A stretch of DNA of 64,000 bases from Bradyrhizobium yuanmingense (GCF_900094575.1 NZ_FMAE01000010.1:124001-188000); one strand, 5' to 3'. Counted from the stretch's first letter, positions 8,467-17,224 are shown. The notes: generated by a model not told the origin, from the sequence alone. Numbers and translations are program-made.

Positions 8467-9864
8467 ATGAGCAACGACGTCCATCCCGTCGACGAGGTCC
8501 TGCCGGTCCCGCGCCTGCTCGCGCTCGGGCTCCAGCACGTGCTGGTGATGTATGCCGGCGCGGTCGCGGTCCCCCTCATCATCGGCCGCGCGCTGAAGCT
8601 GCCGCCGGAGGACGTCGCCTTCCTGATCAGCGCCGACCTGTTCGCCTGCGGACTTGTGACGCTGGTCCAGTGCCTCGGCTTCCCCGGCGTCGGCATCCGC
8701 CTGCCCGTGATGATGGGCGTGACCTTTGCCTCGGTCGGCCCGATGCTGTCGATGGCGGCTTCACCGGAAATCGGCCTGCTCGGCATCTACGGCTCCGTGA
8801 TCGCCGCCGGCCTGTTCGGCATCGTCGTTGCGCCGTTCGTCAGCCGGCTGCTGCCGCTGTTTCCTCCCGTCGTCACCGGCACCATCATTCTCATCATCGG
8901 CATCTCCCTGATGCGCGTCGGCATCAACTGGGCCGGCGGCGGCCTGCCGACGTTGACGAAGGTGGTCGACGGCGTTCCCGGCAGCTTTCCCAATCCAGCC
9001 TATGGGCAATTGCAGGGGCTCGGCATCTCGCTGTTCGTGCTGCTCTTCATCCTCGGCCTGATCAAATGGGGCAGCGGGTTTCTCGCCAACGTCGCCGTGC
9101 TGCTCGGCATCATCGCCGGCGCGGTGCTCGCGAGCATTCTGGGCGTGATGCATTTCGACAAGGTCGCCGCCGCCTCCTGGGGCGCACTCGTGATTCCCTT
9201 CCGCTTCGGCATGCCGCAATTCCACCTGGTGCCTGTCATCACCATGTGCATCGTCATGATCGTGGTGATGATCGAATCGCTCGGTATGTTCCTGGCGCTC
9301 GGCGAGATCACCGGCAAGGCCGTCGACCGCGAAGCCCTGAGCCGCGGCTTACGCGCCGACGGGCTCGGCACGCTGCTCGGCGGCATCTTCAACACGTTTC
9401 CCTATACCTCGTTTTCGCAGAACGTCGGCCTCGTCTCGGTCACGGCCGTGCGCTCGCGCTGGGTGACGGTGACGGCCGGCTGCATCCTGCTCGTGCTCGG
9501 GCTGTTGCCGAAGCTCGCCGCGCTGGTGGAAGCGGTGCCGCTGGTCGTGCTCGGCGGCGCCGGCCTCGTGATGTTCGGCATGGTGGCGGCCACCGGCGCA
9601 CGCATCCTGGCCTCGGTCGATTTCCGCAACAACCGCTACAATCTCTTCATTGTCGCGATCTCGATCGGCTTTGGATTGATCCCGCTCGTTGCTCCGGGTT
9701 TTTTCCGCAATCTGCCGCACAATCTGCATCCGCTGCTGGAGTCCGGCATCCTGCTCTGCGCGGTCGTGTCGGTGCTGCTCAATGCCTTCTTCAACGGGTT
9801 GAGCGGTGGCGCTGCCGCGGAGGCCGACGCGGCGTCAGCCGCCGCATCGGCGCAACATGTTTAG
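8467..9864 (+). CDS. NCS2-family purine (xanthine/urate) permease
   Basis: This 465-residue membrane protein with about 12-14 hydrophobic segments belongs to the nucleobase:cation symporter-2 family. Visible family segments include 'LGLQHVLVMYAGAVAVPLI' near the N-terminus, the 'MIESLGMFLALGEITG' stretch that contributes to purine binding, and 'NTFPYTSFSQNVGLVS', the NCS2 signature region. It begins 24 bases after the dehydrogenase and probably shares its transcript. Its stop codon overlaps by four bases the stop of the convergent UraD-UraH gene. Xanthine or urate as cargo is inferred from family and neighbours. Confidence 0.9.
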   Translation: MSNDVHPVDEVLPVPRLLALGLQHVLVMYAGAVAVPLIIGRALKLPPEDVAFLISADLFACGLVTLVQCLGFPGVGIRLPVMMGVTFASVGPMLSMAASPEIGLLGIYGSVIAAGLFGIVVAPFVSRLLPLFPPVVTGTIILIIGISLMRVGINWAGGGLPTLTKVVDGVPGSFPNPAYGQLQGLGISLFVLLFILGLIKWGSGFLANVAVLLGIIAGAVLASILGVMHFDKVAAASWGALVIPFRFGMPQFHLVPVITMCIVMIVVMIESLGMFLALGEITGKAVDREALSRGLRADGLGTLLGGIFNTFPYTSFSQNVGLVSVTAVRSRWVTVTAGCILLVLGLLPKLAALVEAVPLVVLGGAGLVMFGMVAATGARILASVDFRNNRYNLFIVAISIGFGLIPLVAPGFFRNLPHNLHPLLESGILLCAVVSVLLNAFFNGLSGGAAAEADAASAAASAQHV

Positions 9865-10751
9865 CTGCCGCGATAGGTCGAGTAACTCCAGGGCGTGACC
9901 AGCAGCGGCACGTGGTAATGGCTTTCCGGCTCGCTGATCGCAAAGCGCAGCGGGATCTCGTCGAGAAACGGCGGATCGGACAGCGGCACGTTGCGCGCGG
10001 CGTAATATTTGGCGACGCTGAAGCGCAGCTCGTAGCGGCCGATCGGCAGCGGACGGCCGCCGATCAGCGGCTGGTCGGTGCGGCCGTCGGCATTGGTCAC
10101 CGTGCGCGCGATGACGCGGTTCTCGCCAAGGCTCGCGAGCTCCACGAGCTCGATCGGAATGCTAGGTGCGGGCTTGCCGATCTGGTTGTCGAGCACATGG
10201 GTCGAGAGCCGCCCGTGCACCTTCAGCCTGTCGTCTGCGGCGACGAGCTGGTCGAGCCGCAGCGCCGAGATGCGGCCGATCTCCTCGATCGCACGCCTTG
10301 TCTCGGTCTTGGCGATGTTGAGCAGCCGCGCCTCGAAGTCGCGCAGCACGGAATCCTTGGTGTGACGGCGCACGCAGATGATATAGGGGAAGCCGAACTT
10401 GTCGCGATAGGCGTTGTTGGCCCGCTCGAACGCGGAATATTCGGCATCCGACAGCCGGTCGAGCCCGGCGCTGTTCTGCTCGTCGGTCGATTCCGCGGTG
10501 AGGCCCGCGGCGCGCTGCGTCTTGTTGGCGAGATCGGGATGCGCCCGGATCAGCGCCAGCTGCACGTCGGGCTCGGCGCTCTGGATCGCCGCCATCAGCG
10601 CGGCGTGCAACTCGTTGATGCCGGCGAACGGCCGCTTTGCCGCGAGCTGCTCGGCGATCCACGGCGAATATTCGACGACGTTGGCGAGCGCCGCGACGAA
10701 GTCGGCCGTGCTTGCAGCGTTGAGATCGGCGAGCGAAATCTGCGACATCAT
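9861..10751 (-). CDS. uraD-uraH: Fused OHCU decarboxylase / 5-hydroxyisourate hydrolase (UraD-UraH)
   Basis: This 296-residue bifunctional protein has two parts. Residues 1 to about 170 are a 2-oxo-4-hydroxy-4-carboxy-5-ureidoimidazoline decarboxylase, with the conserved 'AHPDLANK' (catalytic His) and a following 'SAGLDRLS' segment. Residues about 180-296 are a transthyretin-like hydroxyisourate hydrolase starting 'LSTHVLDNQIGKPA' and ending with the signature 'YRGS'. Together they convert the product of urate oxidation to S-allantoin. The start chosen is the tandem ATG one base after the allantoinase stop. A longer frame to 10847 only re-reads the allantoinase end. It is the last gene of a three-gene minus-strand operon. 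Confidence 0.92.
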   Translation of the reverse strand: MMSQISLADLNAASTADFVAALANVVEYSPWIAEQLAAKRPFAGINELHAALMAAIQSAEPDVQLALIRAHPDLANKTQRAAGLTAESTDEQNSAGLDRLSDAEYSAFERANNAYRDKFGFPYIICVRRHTKDSVLRDFEARLLNIAKTETRRAIEEIGRISALRLDQLVAADDRLKVHGRLSTHVLDNQIGKPAPSIPIELVELASLGENRVIARTVTNADGRTDQPLIGGRPLPIGRYELRFSVAKYYAARNVPLSDPPFLDEIPLRFAISEPESHYHVPLLVTPWSYSTYRGS

Positions 10752-10752
10752 C

Positions 10753-11688
10753 TCACCCGATCTCGAATGCGTCGGCGGCAAGATGGGCGTGCTTCTCGTG
10801 CCAGTGCTGCGCGATCTGCAGCCGGGTCGGCACCCAGACGCGCTCATGCTTGCCGATATAGTCGAGGAAGCGGATCAGGCCCGCTGCGCGGCCGGGCCGG
10901 CCGGCGAGGCGGCAGTGCAGGCCGACCGACATCATCTTCGGCGCGGTTTCGCCCTCCGCGTAGAGCACGTCGAAGGCATCCTTCAGATAGGTGTAGAACT
11001 GCTCGCCCTCGGCAAAGCCCTGCGGGTTGATGAACCGCATGTCGTTGGCATCGAGCGTATAGGGAATGATGAGCTGCTTGCCGCTAGCGCCCTTGACCCA
11101 ATAGGGCAGATCGTCGGCATAGGAGTCGCAGAGATAGAGGAAGCCACCCTCCTCCATCAACAGACGGTTGGTGTTGATCGAGGAGCGCCCGGTGTACCAG
11201 CCGAGCGGCCGCGAGCCAGTCGCCTCGGTATGCACGCGGATGGACTCGGCGATTTCGGCGCGCTCCTGCGCCTCGGTCATGTCCTTGTGCTCGATCCATT
11301 TCAGGCTGTGGCTGGCGATATCCCAGCCGGCCTCCTTCATGGCAGCAACGATTTCCGGATTACGCTTGAGCGCGGTGGCGACGCCAAACACGGTGGTCGG
11401 CCAGTTCCGCTCATTGAACATCCGCCACAGCCGCCAGAAGCCGGCTCGCGAGCCATATTCGAACATGGATTCGATGTTGGCGTGGCGCTGGCCGGGCCAG
11501 GGCTGCGCCCCGAGCACGTCGGACAGAAAGGCCTCCGAGGCGCGGTCGCCGTGCAGGATGTTGTTCTCGCCACCTTCCTCGAAATTGACGACGAACTGCA
11601 CCGCGACCCGCGCGTTGCCGGGCCATTGCGGGTGCGGCGGGTTGCGGCCGTAGCCGCGAAGATCGCGCGGGTAGCGGGGCTCAGTCAC
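10753..11688 (-). CDS. puuE: Allantoinase PuuE (polysaccharide-deacetylase fold)
   Basis: A 311-residue protein of the cofactor-independent allantoinase group within the polysaccharide deacetylase superfamily. It opens 'YPRDLRGYGRNPPHPQWPG' and contains 'VNFEEGGENNILHGD', 'GWDIASHSLKWIEH' and 'GWYTGRSSINTNRLL', all conserved in PuuE proteins. It hydrolyses S-allantoin to allantoate, the step after the UraD-UraH product. Translation starts at GTG directly adjacent to the TGA of the upstream DUF3830 gene, and the next gene follows after a single base. The three are clearly one operon. Confidence 0.92.
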   Translation of the reverse strand: MTEPRYPRDLRGYGRNPPHPQWPGNARVAVQFVVNFEEGGENNILHGDRASEAFLSDVLGAQPWPGQRHANIESMFEYGSRAGFWRLWRMFNERNWPTTVFGVATALKRNPEIVAAMKEAGWDIASHSLKWIEHKDMTEAQERAEIAESIRVHTEATGSRPLGWYTGRSSINTNRLLMEEGGFLYLCDSYADDLPYWVKGASGKQLIIPYTLDANDMRFINPQGFAEGEQFYTYLKDAFDVLYAEGETAPKMMSVGLHCRLAGRPGRAAGLIRFLDYIGKHERVWVPTRLQIAQHWHEKHAHLAADAFEIG

Positions 11689-12102
11689 TCAGATTTCCTC
11701 GAAGCGGATCGGCAGCGCGCCCTTCCACAGCACGCTCTTGCCCAGCGTCGCCAGGTTCTCCAGGCCCGAGGTCAGCGTGATGAAATGGTTGCCGGCGAGC
11801 TGGCCCATCTTGCTCGCGAAATGCACGCCGCCATAGGCCAGCAGGATCTCGGTCTCGCTGATGCCGCCGGGATAGAGAATGATCTGGCCGGGCGCGGGAT
11901 AGGAGGTGTGGTTCTCGTAGCCGACGCCGAAGTCGAGGTCGCCGAGCGGCATCCACACGGCCTCGCCGCTCCAGCGCACATGGATGATGTGGCTTTCGAA
12001 CGGCAGCGCCTTGCGGAAGGCGGCGACGGTCTTGGGCGCCGCCTGCTCCTCGAAACGGGCATCGAAGGTGAAATCGCCGGCGCGGATAACGAGTTTGCTC
12101 AT
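11689..12102 (-). CDS. DUF3830 family protein
   Basis: A 137-residue protein beginning 'MSKLVIRAGDFTFDARFEE' and containing 'SHIIHVRWSGEAVWMPLG' and 'YPGGISETEILLAYGG'. I recognise this as the DUF3830 family, a small cyclophilin-like fold. No enzymatic function is established to my knowledge. It heads the operon DUF3830-puuE-uraDH with zero to one base between genes, which ties it to allantoin/ureide metabolism. The start was set at the ATG of 'MSKLV', because the longer frame upstream reads repeat-derived DNA. It is not an AllA-type ureidoglycolate lyase: length and motifs differ. Confidence 0.8.
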   Translation of the reverse strand: MSKLVIRAGDFTFDARFEEQAAPKTVAAFRKALPFESHIIHVRWSGEAVWMPLGDLDFGVGYENHTSYPAPGQIILYPGGISETEILLAYGGVHFASKMGQLAGNHFITLTSGLENLATLGKSVLWKGALPIRFEEI

Positions 12103-12457
12103 CTCATCTCTCTGGATCGGGGGCGATGCGCCCCGCGGGGAACTTTCAGCAAAAAGCACTCCCGACCGTTTCGCGCAAGTGGCGCGAGAGGCTCTCGTAC
12201 GAGTTGGGCACGCCACCCGGCCTGCCCGATCGCCTGAAAGCTCGTTGCCATTGAACCGGATTGCAGGAGGTGAGTCCACCGGCGGAATTGCCGGGCAAAG
12301 GGGCGCCAGCGCCAACGACGTCTGGCGCGCTCCAGCGCGACAATGCAGCTCTCCCGTGTCCCGGACAAGCGGCAGCGCGTGGAGCGTTGCGGCGCAGAGC
12401 CGGGACCCCAGGCAACGCGGCAATTGCGGATAGATGGGCCCCGGCTCGGCAGAACTC
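12103..12457. other. Upstream region of the DUF3830-puuE operon, no gene
   Basis: The first bases must hold the operon promoter. The rest resembles the intergenic, repeat-rich DNA common in Bradyrhizobium. Frames are open on several strands here, but none has a ribosome site, family character or consistent codon use, so no gene is called. Confidence 0.45.
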
Positions 12458-12542
12458 GTAGGATGGGTAGAGCGAAGCGAAACCCATCACGCATCCTCCT
12501 CGCTGAAGCATGATGGGTTTCGCTTCGCTCTACCCGTCCTAC
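12458..12542. repeat. Long inverted repeat (GTAGGATGGGTAGAGCG... family)
   Basis: Two 32-base arms at 12458-12489 and 12511-12542 are complementary except for one position and are separated by 21 bases. Sequences of this kind (GTAGGRYGGGTAGAGCGAAG...) occur in many intergenic regions of Bradyrhizobium genomes from my knowledge of them. The element would form a very stable cruciform or RNA hairpin. Confidence 0.85.
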
Positions 12543-12599
12543 GGCATCTACGGCATCACAGACACGCCTTCGCATCCTCGCGGCGCAATTCGCCCGAGC

Positions 12600-13120
12600 T
12601 TTGCTTGATCTCGCCGCCCTGAGATGCAGGAGGGCGCAGGGAAGGCCGGGTGCCGACATCGCACCCGCGGTCTGCTGCGCAAAATGCACACGCAGAAAAC
12701 CGCACAGCAGCATACAGGTGGTGCCGATCACTCGGCCTTCCCTGCGCGATGGTCGGACGGCTTATGCCGCGCTCTCCCGGGAGCCGAGTTCCCTCTGGCC
12801 TCCCTCGCGCTCACGGAATTCACCAGCACCCGTGCCGGTTGGCGCGAATGCCGCATCCGCAAGAGCTTGACCGTAGCAACGACGGCCAGGACCACACGGT
12901 TTTGCCGTACGCACGGCCCGCCATTTCGCCGCAGTATTCCCTGACACCGTCGACAGCGCCGGAAACTTACAGACGAGACGAAGCCTAGCAGCGCCGTTCG
13001 TCCGCGCGTGGCCGCGAGCTCACCGGGGACTACCCTCCCTGCCCGCACCTTTCGCGCCCGACGCTGCCGCGTCCACCGCAAGCCCGGCTCGCGACAATGA
13101 CGACCTCATGATCGCCCCTC
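12600..13120. repeat. Decayed copy of a long dispersed Bradyrhizobium repeat
   Basis: This stretch gives pseudo-peptides such as 'CRHRTRGLLRKMHTQ' and 'SRAGLAVDAAASGAKG'. They resemble spurious 'hypothetical proteins' annotated repeatedly across Bradyrhizobium genomes. Frames are broken, overlap on both strands and lack start signals. I treat it as a degenerate interspersed repeat rather than genes. The boundaries are approximate. Confidence 0.5.
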
Positions 13121-13224
13121 GAGATTGAGCCGGGATGGGCGAGACATACGCCATTTCCGAATTTCGGTAAAGCGGAATATTTTCGCGCGAGCGGGTTGAC
13201 AGCGCCGCGACACACCTCGGTCCC

Positions 13225-13314
13225 GTAGCCTGGATGGAGCGCCAGCGTAATCCGGGACAGCGCAAGATGCCGAGCGCGCAGCCCCGGATTACGCTTTCGC
13301 TCCATCCGGGCTAC
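13225..13314. repeat. Long inverted repeat (GTAGCCCGGATGGAGCG... family)
   Basis: Arms of 32 bases at 13225-13256 and 13283-13314 pair with three mismatches around a 26-base loop. The core GTAGCCYGGATGGAGCG is a very common intergenic palindrome in Bradyrhizobium and Rhodopseudomonas. It lies just downstream of the minus-strand exported protein gene and could act as a transcript end. Confidence 0.85.
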
Positions 13315-13350
13315 GAGAGACGAGATTGAGCTCGTCGAGACCTGGAGCGC

Positions 13351-13752
13351 TCAGTACGGTGCGTAACGATAGCCCGGATCGTAGTAGTAGCCGGAACCGC
13401 CGTAGTAGCCAGGGCCGCCGTAGTAACGCGGGCCATAGCCACCATAATAATAGCGGTTTTCATAATATTCGCGGCGGCGGCTCTCGGCGATCGCGCCTCC
13501 GATCAGACCCGCCGCCACGCCCATGAAGGCGAGACCCGCGGCATTCGGCCCGCGTCGATAGTAACGTCGCCGGTGTGCGCTGAAATCGGTGACGTCGGAG
13601 GCAGCCTGGCCGGCGACGGCCACCTTGGTGGCCGGTGTCCCGGCCGACGCCGCTGCTGAAGGGGAAGCGGAAGCCGCAATCAGGGCGAGGCCTGCGAGCG
13701 CGACCACGATCGTGTTGCGGCCGGCTGCGGAAATCACGGGTCCAATACTCAT
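13351..13752 (-). CDS. Small exported Tyr/Gly-rich protein
   Basis: This is a 133-residue protein of unknown function. An N-terminal signal sequence ('AGRNTIVVALAGLALIAA', then an Ala/Ser-rich cleavage zone) is followed by a glycine-zipper-like 'AGLAFMGVAAGLIGGAIA' segment. The C-terminal third consists of Tyr-Gly-rich repeats ('YYYGGYGPRYYGGPGYYGG'). Such proteins are common in Bradyrhizobium and are probably periplasmic or surface-associated. The start 'MSIGPVIS' is preceded by AGAGGA at proper spacing, whereas the longer frame from 13830 lacks a signal at its N-terminus. Confidence 0.7.
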   Translation of the reverse strand: MSIGPVISAAGRNTIVVALAGLALIAASASPSAAASAGTPATKVAVAGQAASDVTDFSAHRRRYYRRGPNAAGLAFMGVAAGLIGGAIAESRRREYYENRYYYGGYGPRYYGGPGYYGGSGYYYDPGYRYAPY

Positions 13753-14009
13753 GTTCGAATTTCCTCTGTTCTCGCCCAAAGAAACATAAGCAAACGATCT
13801 ATAATCCGCAAACCACTGAAATGGTTTCATGATCGCGGCGATCTGCCACGCTTTGAACGATTGTAAATCCCGAACGATCAGACCCAGCTTGAACCAGCCA
13901 ACCTGAGCGATTAATGAACAGCCGCGCCGTTTTCGGCCGCCGTAAGCGTTTTACGTGAACCAACGCATCAACCGACGCCGTCGGGATCGATGCCATTTTA
14001 GGGTTCAAC

Positions 14010-14294
14010 GTGATCGACGCGTCCTTTTCCCAGAGAAACCAGATGATTGTGGTTCGCAAACTGCCGGCGCGCTATGCGCCGATCGTGATGCCATTCGTGC
14101 TGTCCATCCTCATGACGGCGGTGGTATCGGTCATTTCGACGCTGCGGAGCCTGGGGGCGACGCCGGCGTTCCTGGCGACCTGGCCGGGCGCCTGGGGACT
14201 GTCCTGGCTCGTCGCCTTCCCGACCCTGCTCGTGGTGCTGCCGCTGGTCCGCCGCATCGTGGCCTGGCTCGTCGCAGCGCCACCCCGCCGGTAA
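14010..14294 (+). CDS. DUF2798 family small membrane protein
   Basis: A protein of up to 94 residues with two hydrophobic segments and the pattern 'LPARYAPIVMPFVLSILMT' then 'WGLSWLVAFPTLLVVLPLVR', which is characteristic of DUF2798. Its role is unknown. An internal ATG at 14043 ('MIVVRKLPARY') is an equally good start and is nearer to the usual family N-terminus. It ends six bases before the stop of the convergent ClC gene. Confidence 0.75.
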   Translation: MIDASFSQRNQMIVVRKLPARYAPIVMPFVLSILMTAVVSVISTLRSLGATPAFLATWPGAWGLSWLVAFPTLLVVLPLVRRIVAWLVAAPPRR

Positions 14295-14300
14295 CCGCGC

Positions 14301-16088
14301 CTACGACAGCGCCCCCAGCACGCCTCTCGTCGCCTTGTCGATTTCCTCGACATAGCGGCGGCGGGCGAAGCTCTCGGTGAGGAAGCCGACCACCTTGCGG
14401 CTGTCGGTGGAATCGACCACCGCCAGCATCTCCGCCTCGGCCTCGTCGAACACCGCCATCGCCGACTTCACGTTCATTTCCGGGATCAGCACGATATCGA
14501 TCAGCCGGGCGAGCTCGATCACTTGGATGTCGTCGGCGATGGTGTCGAGGTCGCTGGAGAACAAATCAGGCAGCAGGACGAGGCCGATATATTCGTCAGC
14601 ATTGTTGACGATGACGATTCCCGGCCGCGAGCCGAGCGCGAACTCGCGGCGCGCGGCGGCGATCGTCGTGGTCGAGGGCACCTTGCCGACGTCCGAGCGC
14701 ATCAGGCGCTCGACCGTAAGATTGCGCAGCCAGCCGACGTCGTTGGCGCTGCGGATGGTCTCGCCGCGCAGATGCAGGCGCCAGGTTGAGAAGGAATGGC
14801 CGAACATGAAGCGCACGCAGATCGAGGTCACGATGCAGCCGGCCAGCACCACGGCGGTGACGTCGACGTTACGTGTCATCTCCAGCACGAGGAACGACAT
14901 CGTGAGCGGGCCGCCGACGATGGCGACGCCGAGCGTCGCCATGCCGGTCAGCATCGCCACCAGCGGATCGATCGCGAAGTTCGGGCTAATGAGCAGCAGC
15001 ACCGCGGCAAAGAACTTTCCGATCAGGCTGCCGACGAACAGCGAGGCGAAGAACAGGCCGCCGCGAAAGCCCGAGGCGAGCGAGATCAGGCAGGCCGTCA
15101 GCTTCAAGGCGATGATCAGCGCGATCAGGCCGATCGTCATGTCGTGGAAGAGATCGAGCACCATGGCGCCATGACCGGCCGCGAGAACCTGCGGCGTGAT
15201 GATGGCGAAGCCGCCGACGATGAGGCCGCCGATCACAGGACGGAGCCAGACCGGCATCCAGGCGAACAGCCGCTCGAACATCGGCGAGGAGCGCATCACG
15301 GCGATGCCGACGCCGCTGGTGATGAGGGCGAGCCCGATCAGCGCCAGATATTGCTCGACACCGACGGCGCTGACCTTGGGTATCTCCAGCGAGTATGGGG
15401 CGCCGCCCAGCCATTGCGCAGTCAAGGCCCCCGCGAGGGAGGCGGCGAGGATCGGCGCGGCGCTGCCCACGGCATAGACGCCGACGATCAGCTCGCAGGC
15501 GTAGAAGGCGCCGGTGATCGGCGCGCCGAACGCCGCCGCGATCGCTGCCGCGGCCCCGCAACCGACCATCAGGCGCAGATCGGTGCGGCGGAGATTGAAG
15601 AACTTGCCGAGCTGCGAGGCGATGCCAGAGCCGATCTGAGTGTAGCCCGCCTCGAGGCCGACGGAGGCGCCGCAACCATTCGAGATCAGAGTCTGGCCTG
15701 CGACCACCACGCTGTCGCGCATCGACAGATTGCCGCCCCGCAGCGCGTTCGCCTCGATCGGATCGACCGCGTTCGATATCTTCATGCGCCGCCGCGACCA
15801 TTCCATGATTCCGAGCGCCAGCCCGCCGAGCGCAGGCGCGATCAGTGCCGCCCATGGGCTGACGCTCGCGTGGGCCGACAAGTGGACATCGATGGGAATG
15901 CCGTAGATCACGACATGCGCGATCTGCGCGATGTGGGCCATCAGCGTCACGACCGCGCCCGCGAGCGTGCCGATCACGAGCGCCAGCGGGATCAGGTAGA
16001 ACTCGTTGCTGCGCAACAGCGCGCGCAGCCGAACCATGGTGCGGTTCGTCTTCTTGCGATCGACGAGATGTTTGATCCGCACTAACAC
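14301..16088 (-). CDS. ClC-family chloride channel/transporter with C-terminal CBS pair
   Basis: A 595-residue protein. Residues about 25-430 form the ClC membrane domain with many hydrophobic helices. The anion-selectivity regions appear as 'GCGASVGLEAGYTQIGSG' and 'GFRGGLFFASLFVGSLIG'. After about residue 450 there is a cytoplasmic pair of CBS domains ('LMRSDVGKVPSTTTIAAARR' and 'LIPEMNVKSAMAVFDE'). In the first segment the proton-gating glutamate position reads as 'VGLEAGY', so both channel and exchanger modes remain possible. The GTG start lies 13 bases after the aldolase gene. ATG at 16037 ('MVRLRALL') is an alternative. Confidence 0.85.
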   Translation of the reverse strand: MLVRIKHLVDRKKTNRTMVRLRALLRSNEFYLIPLALVIGTLAGAVVTLMAHIAQIAHVVIYGIPIDVHLSAHASVSPWAALIAPALGGLALGIMEWSRRRMKISNAVDPIEANALRGGNLSMRDSVVVAGQTLISNGCGASVGLEAGYTQIGSGIASQLGKFFNLRRTDLRLMVGCGAAAAIAAAFGAPITGAFYACELIVGVYAVGSAAPILAASLAGALTAQWLGGAPYSLEIPKVSAVGVEQYLALIGLALITSGVGIAVMRSSPMFERLFAWMPVWLRPVIGGLIVGGFAIITPQVLAAGHGAMVLDLFHDMTIGLIALIIALKLTACLISLASGFRGGLFFASLFVGSLIGKFFAAVLLLISPNFAIDPLVAMLTGMATLGVAIVGGPLTMSFLVLEMTRNVDVTAVVLAGCIVTSICVRFMFGHSFSTWRLHLRGETIRSANDVGWLRNLTVERLMRSDVGKVPSTTTIAAARREFALGSRPGIVIVNNADEYIGLVLLPDLFSSDLDTIADDIQVIELARLIDIVLIPEMNVKSAMAVFDEAEAEMLAVVDSTDSRKVVGFLTESFARRRYVEEIDKATRGVLGALS

Positions 16089-16101
16089 CGTCTGGCCCGC
16101 C

Positions 16102-16755
16102 CTACCCTTCCGACAGGCCGTAGCCGGCCATGCGCTGACGGACCCGCTCGATCTCCTCGCTCGGGAGCAGCGGCGGTTGTCCGATCTGCAGACAGCCGTG
16201 ATATTGCCGCGCCAGCGTCTCGACCTCGACCGCCAGCCACATCGCCTTGTCCAGGGTCTTGCCGATCGCGATCATGCCGTGATGATCCAGCAGGCAGGCG
16301 AGCCGTCCCTCCAGCGCCCGCACCGCATGCTCGGACAGCTCGGCCGTTCCGAACGTCGCGTAGGGGGCGCAGCGGATGCTGTCGCCGCCCGCCGCCGCAA
16401 TCATGTAGTGCACGGGCGGGATCTCCATGCCCATGATCGCCAGGATGGTGCAATAGGTCGGATGGGCATGCACGACGGCGTTGACGTCGGGCCGCGACTT
16501 CAGGATGTCGCGATGAAAGCGCCATTCGCTCGACGGCTTCTGGTCGGGCGCGTGCGAGCCGTCCATGGCCATGAAGACGATCTGGTCCGGACGCATGGCC
16601 TCATAGGGCACGCTGGTCGGCGTGACCAGGAGGCCGTCCACATGCCGGACGCTGATATTGCCCGATGTGCCCTGGTTGATGCCGAGCGCGTTCATGCGCC
16701 GGCAGGCGTCGATAATGGCCTGTCTCTTGCCGAGCTCGTCCGCTGTCATCGACAT
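16102..16755 (-). CDS. Class II aldolase/adducin family protein
   Basis: A 217-residue protein with the zinc-binding aldolase fold of L-fuculose-phosphate aldolase. Visible are 'INQGTSGNISVRH' (phosphate/substrate loop), 'LKPSSEW'-like 'QKPSSEWRFH' (active-site Glu region), 'VVHAHPTYCT' and 'LLDHHGMIAIG', which supply the three zinc histidines. It would cleave or epimerise a short sugar phosphate. The substrate is unknown. Only 13 bases separate it from the downstream ClC gene, so the two may be co-transcribed. Confidence 0.85.
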   Translation of the reverse strand: MSMTADELGKRQAIIDACRRMNALGINQGTSGNISVRHVDGLLVTPTSVPYEAMRPDQIVFMAMDGSHAPDQKPSSEWRFHRDILKSRPDVNAVVHAHPTYCTILAIMGMEIPPVHYMIAAAGGDSIRCAPYATFGTAELSEHAVRALEGRLACLLDHHGMIAIGKTLDKAMWLAVEVETLARQYHGCLQIGQPPLLPSEEIERVRQRMAGYGLSEG

Positions 16756-16867
16756 GTCGATTTCCTGTCGAGGGCTTGTTGGACCGAGTTACGTCAAAGC
16801 AACATGACAGTGCAAGCGAAAGCGTCCCGGATCCCGTGACACTCCGGCCGAACGGGATAGCGACAGG

Positions 16868-16977
16868 TTAACAGATTGTCGCAGCTACAGGGGCAGGCCG
16901 ATCCGGACCGACCCCGTTGATGACGAACTGCACGGAATAGGCGGCGAGCAGCATGCCGAAGACGCGCGAGAGCCATA
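16868..16977 (-). pseudogene. C-terminal remnant of a MarC-family membrane protein
   Basis: Read on the minus strand this piece encodes 'WLSRVFGMLLAAYSVQFVIN' followed by 'GVGPDRPAPVA' and a TAA. That is the characteristic last helix and tail of MarC/UPF0056 membrane proteins. Upstream in the same frame there are only three leucines and then a stop, with no N-terminal part nearby. It is therefore a gene relic, probably left by a deletion whose other end is the region before the C26 peptidase gene. Confidence 0.65.
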
Positions 16978-17224
16978 ACAAAAGTTAAGGCTGGTGCGGA
17001 GGCAATGAGATCGAACGGTGCAATCGCAAAGCAACCATTCCCGACGATTGCCGTTTCACTGTGCATCGATACACGAACAGAAGCAGCCGAAGCAATTGCA
17101 CGAGCCCCGTTCCAGAATTGATCCGCACGATCCCGTTGCCTGCAGCCGTTGGGCACTTCGATTAGGGACAAACGTCAGAGAGCTCAAGGCAGCGATTCAT
17201 CAATTCGGCAGCGCAGCGGATGCC

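Noticed and set aside
4741..8538. A very long open frame of more than 1,200 codons on the minus strand across the xanthine dehydrogenase genes
   Set aside because: It is antisense to well-supported genes with motifs and has the Arg/Ala/Gly/His-rich composition of a GC-rich shadow frame.
8670..11030. 786-codon plus-strand frame across permease and UraD-UraH
   Set aside because: Overlaps two genuine genes in wrong frames and its sequence is low-complexity Arg/Ala-rich.
11689..12102. Ureidoglycolate lyase (AllA) as identity for the gene next to puuE
   Set aside because: Length and conserved segments match DUF3830, not AllA.
10414..12237. 607-codon plus-strand frame opposite puuE
   Set aside because: Antisense to PuuE and DUF3830, which have clear family motifs.
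12458..12542. tRNA-like or CRISPR-like structure from the long stem
   Set aside because: Single inverted repeat without cloverleaf, CCA end or repeated spacers; it is a dispersed palindrome.
12146..13305. Several 60-210 codon frames on both strands between DUF3830 and the Tyr/Gly-rich protein
   Set aside because: They lie in palindromic and dispersed repeats, overlap each other and lack ribosome sites and family features.
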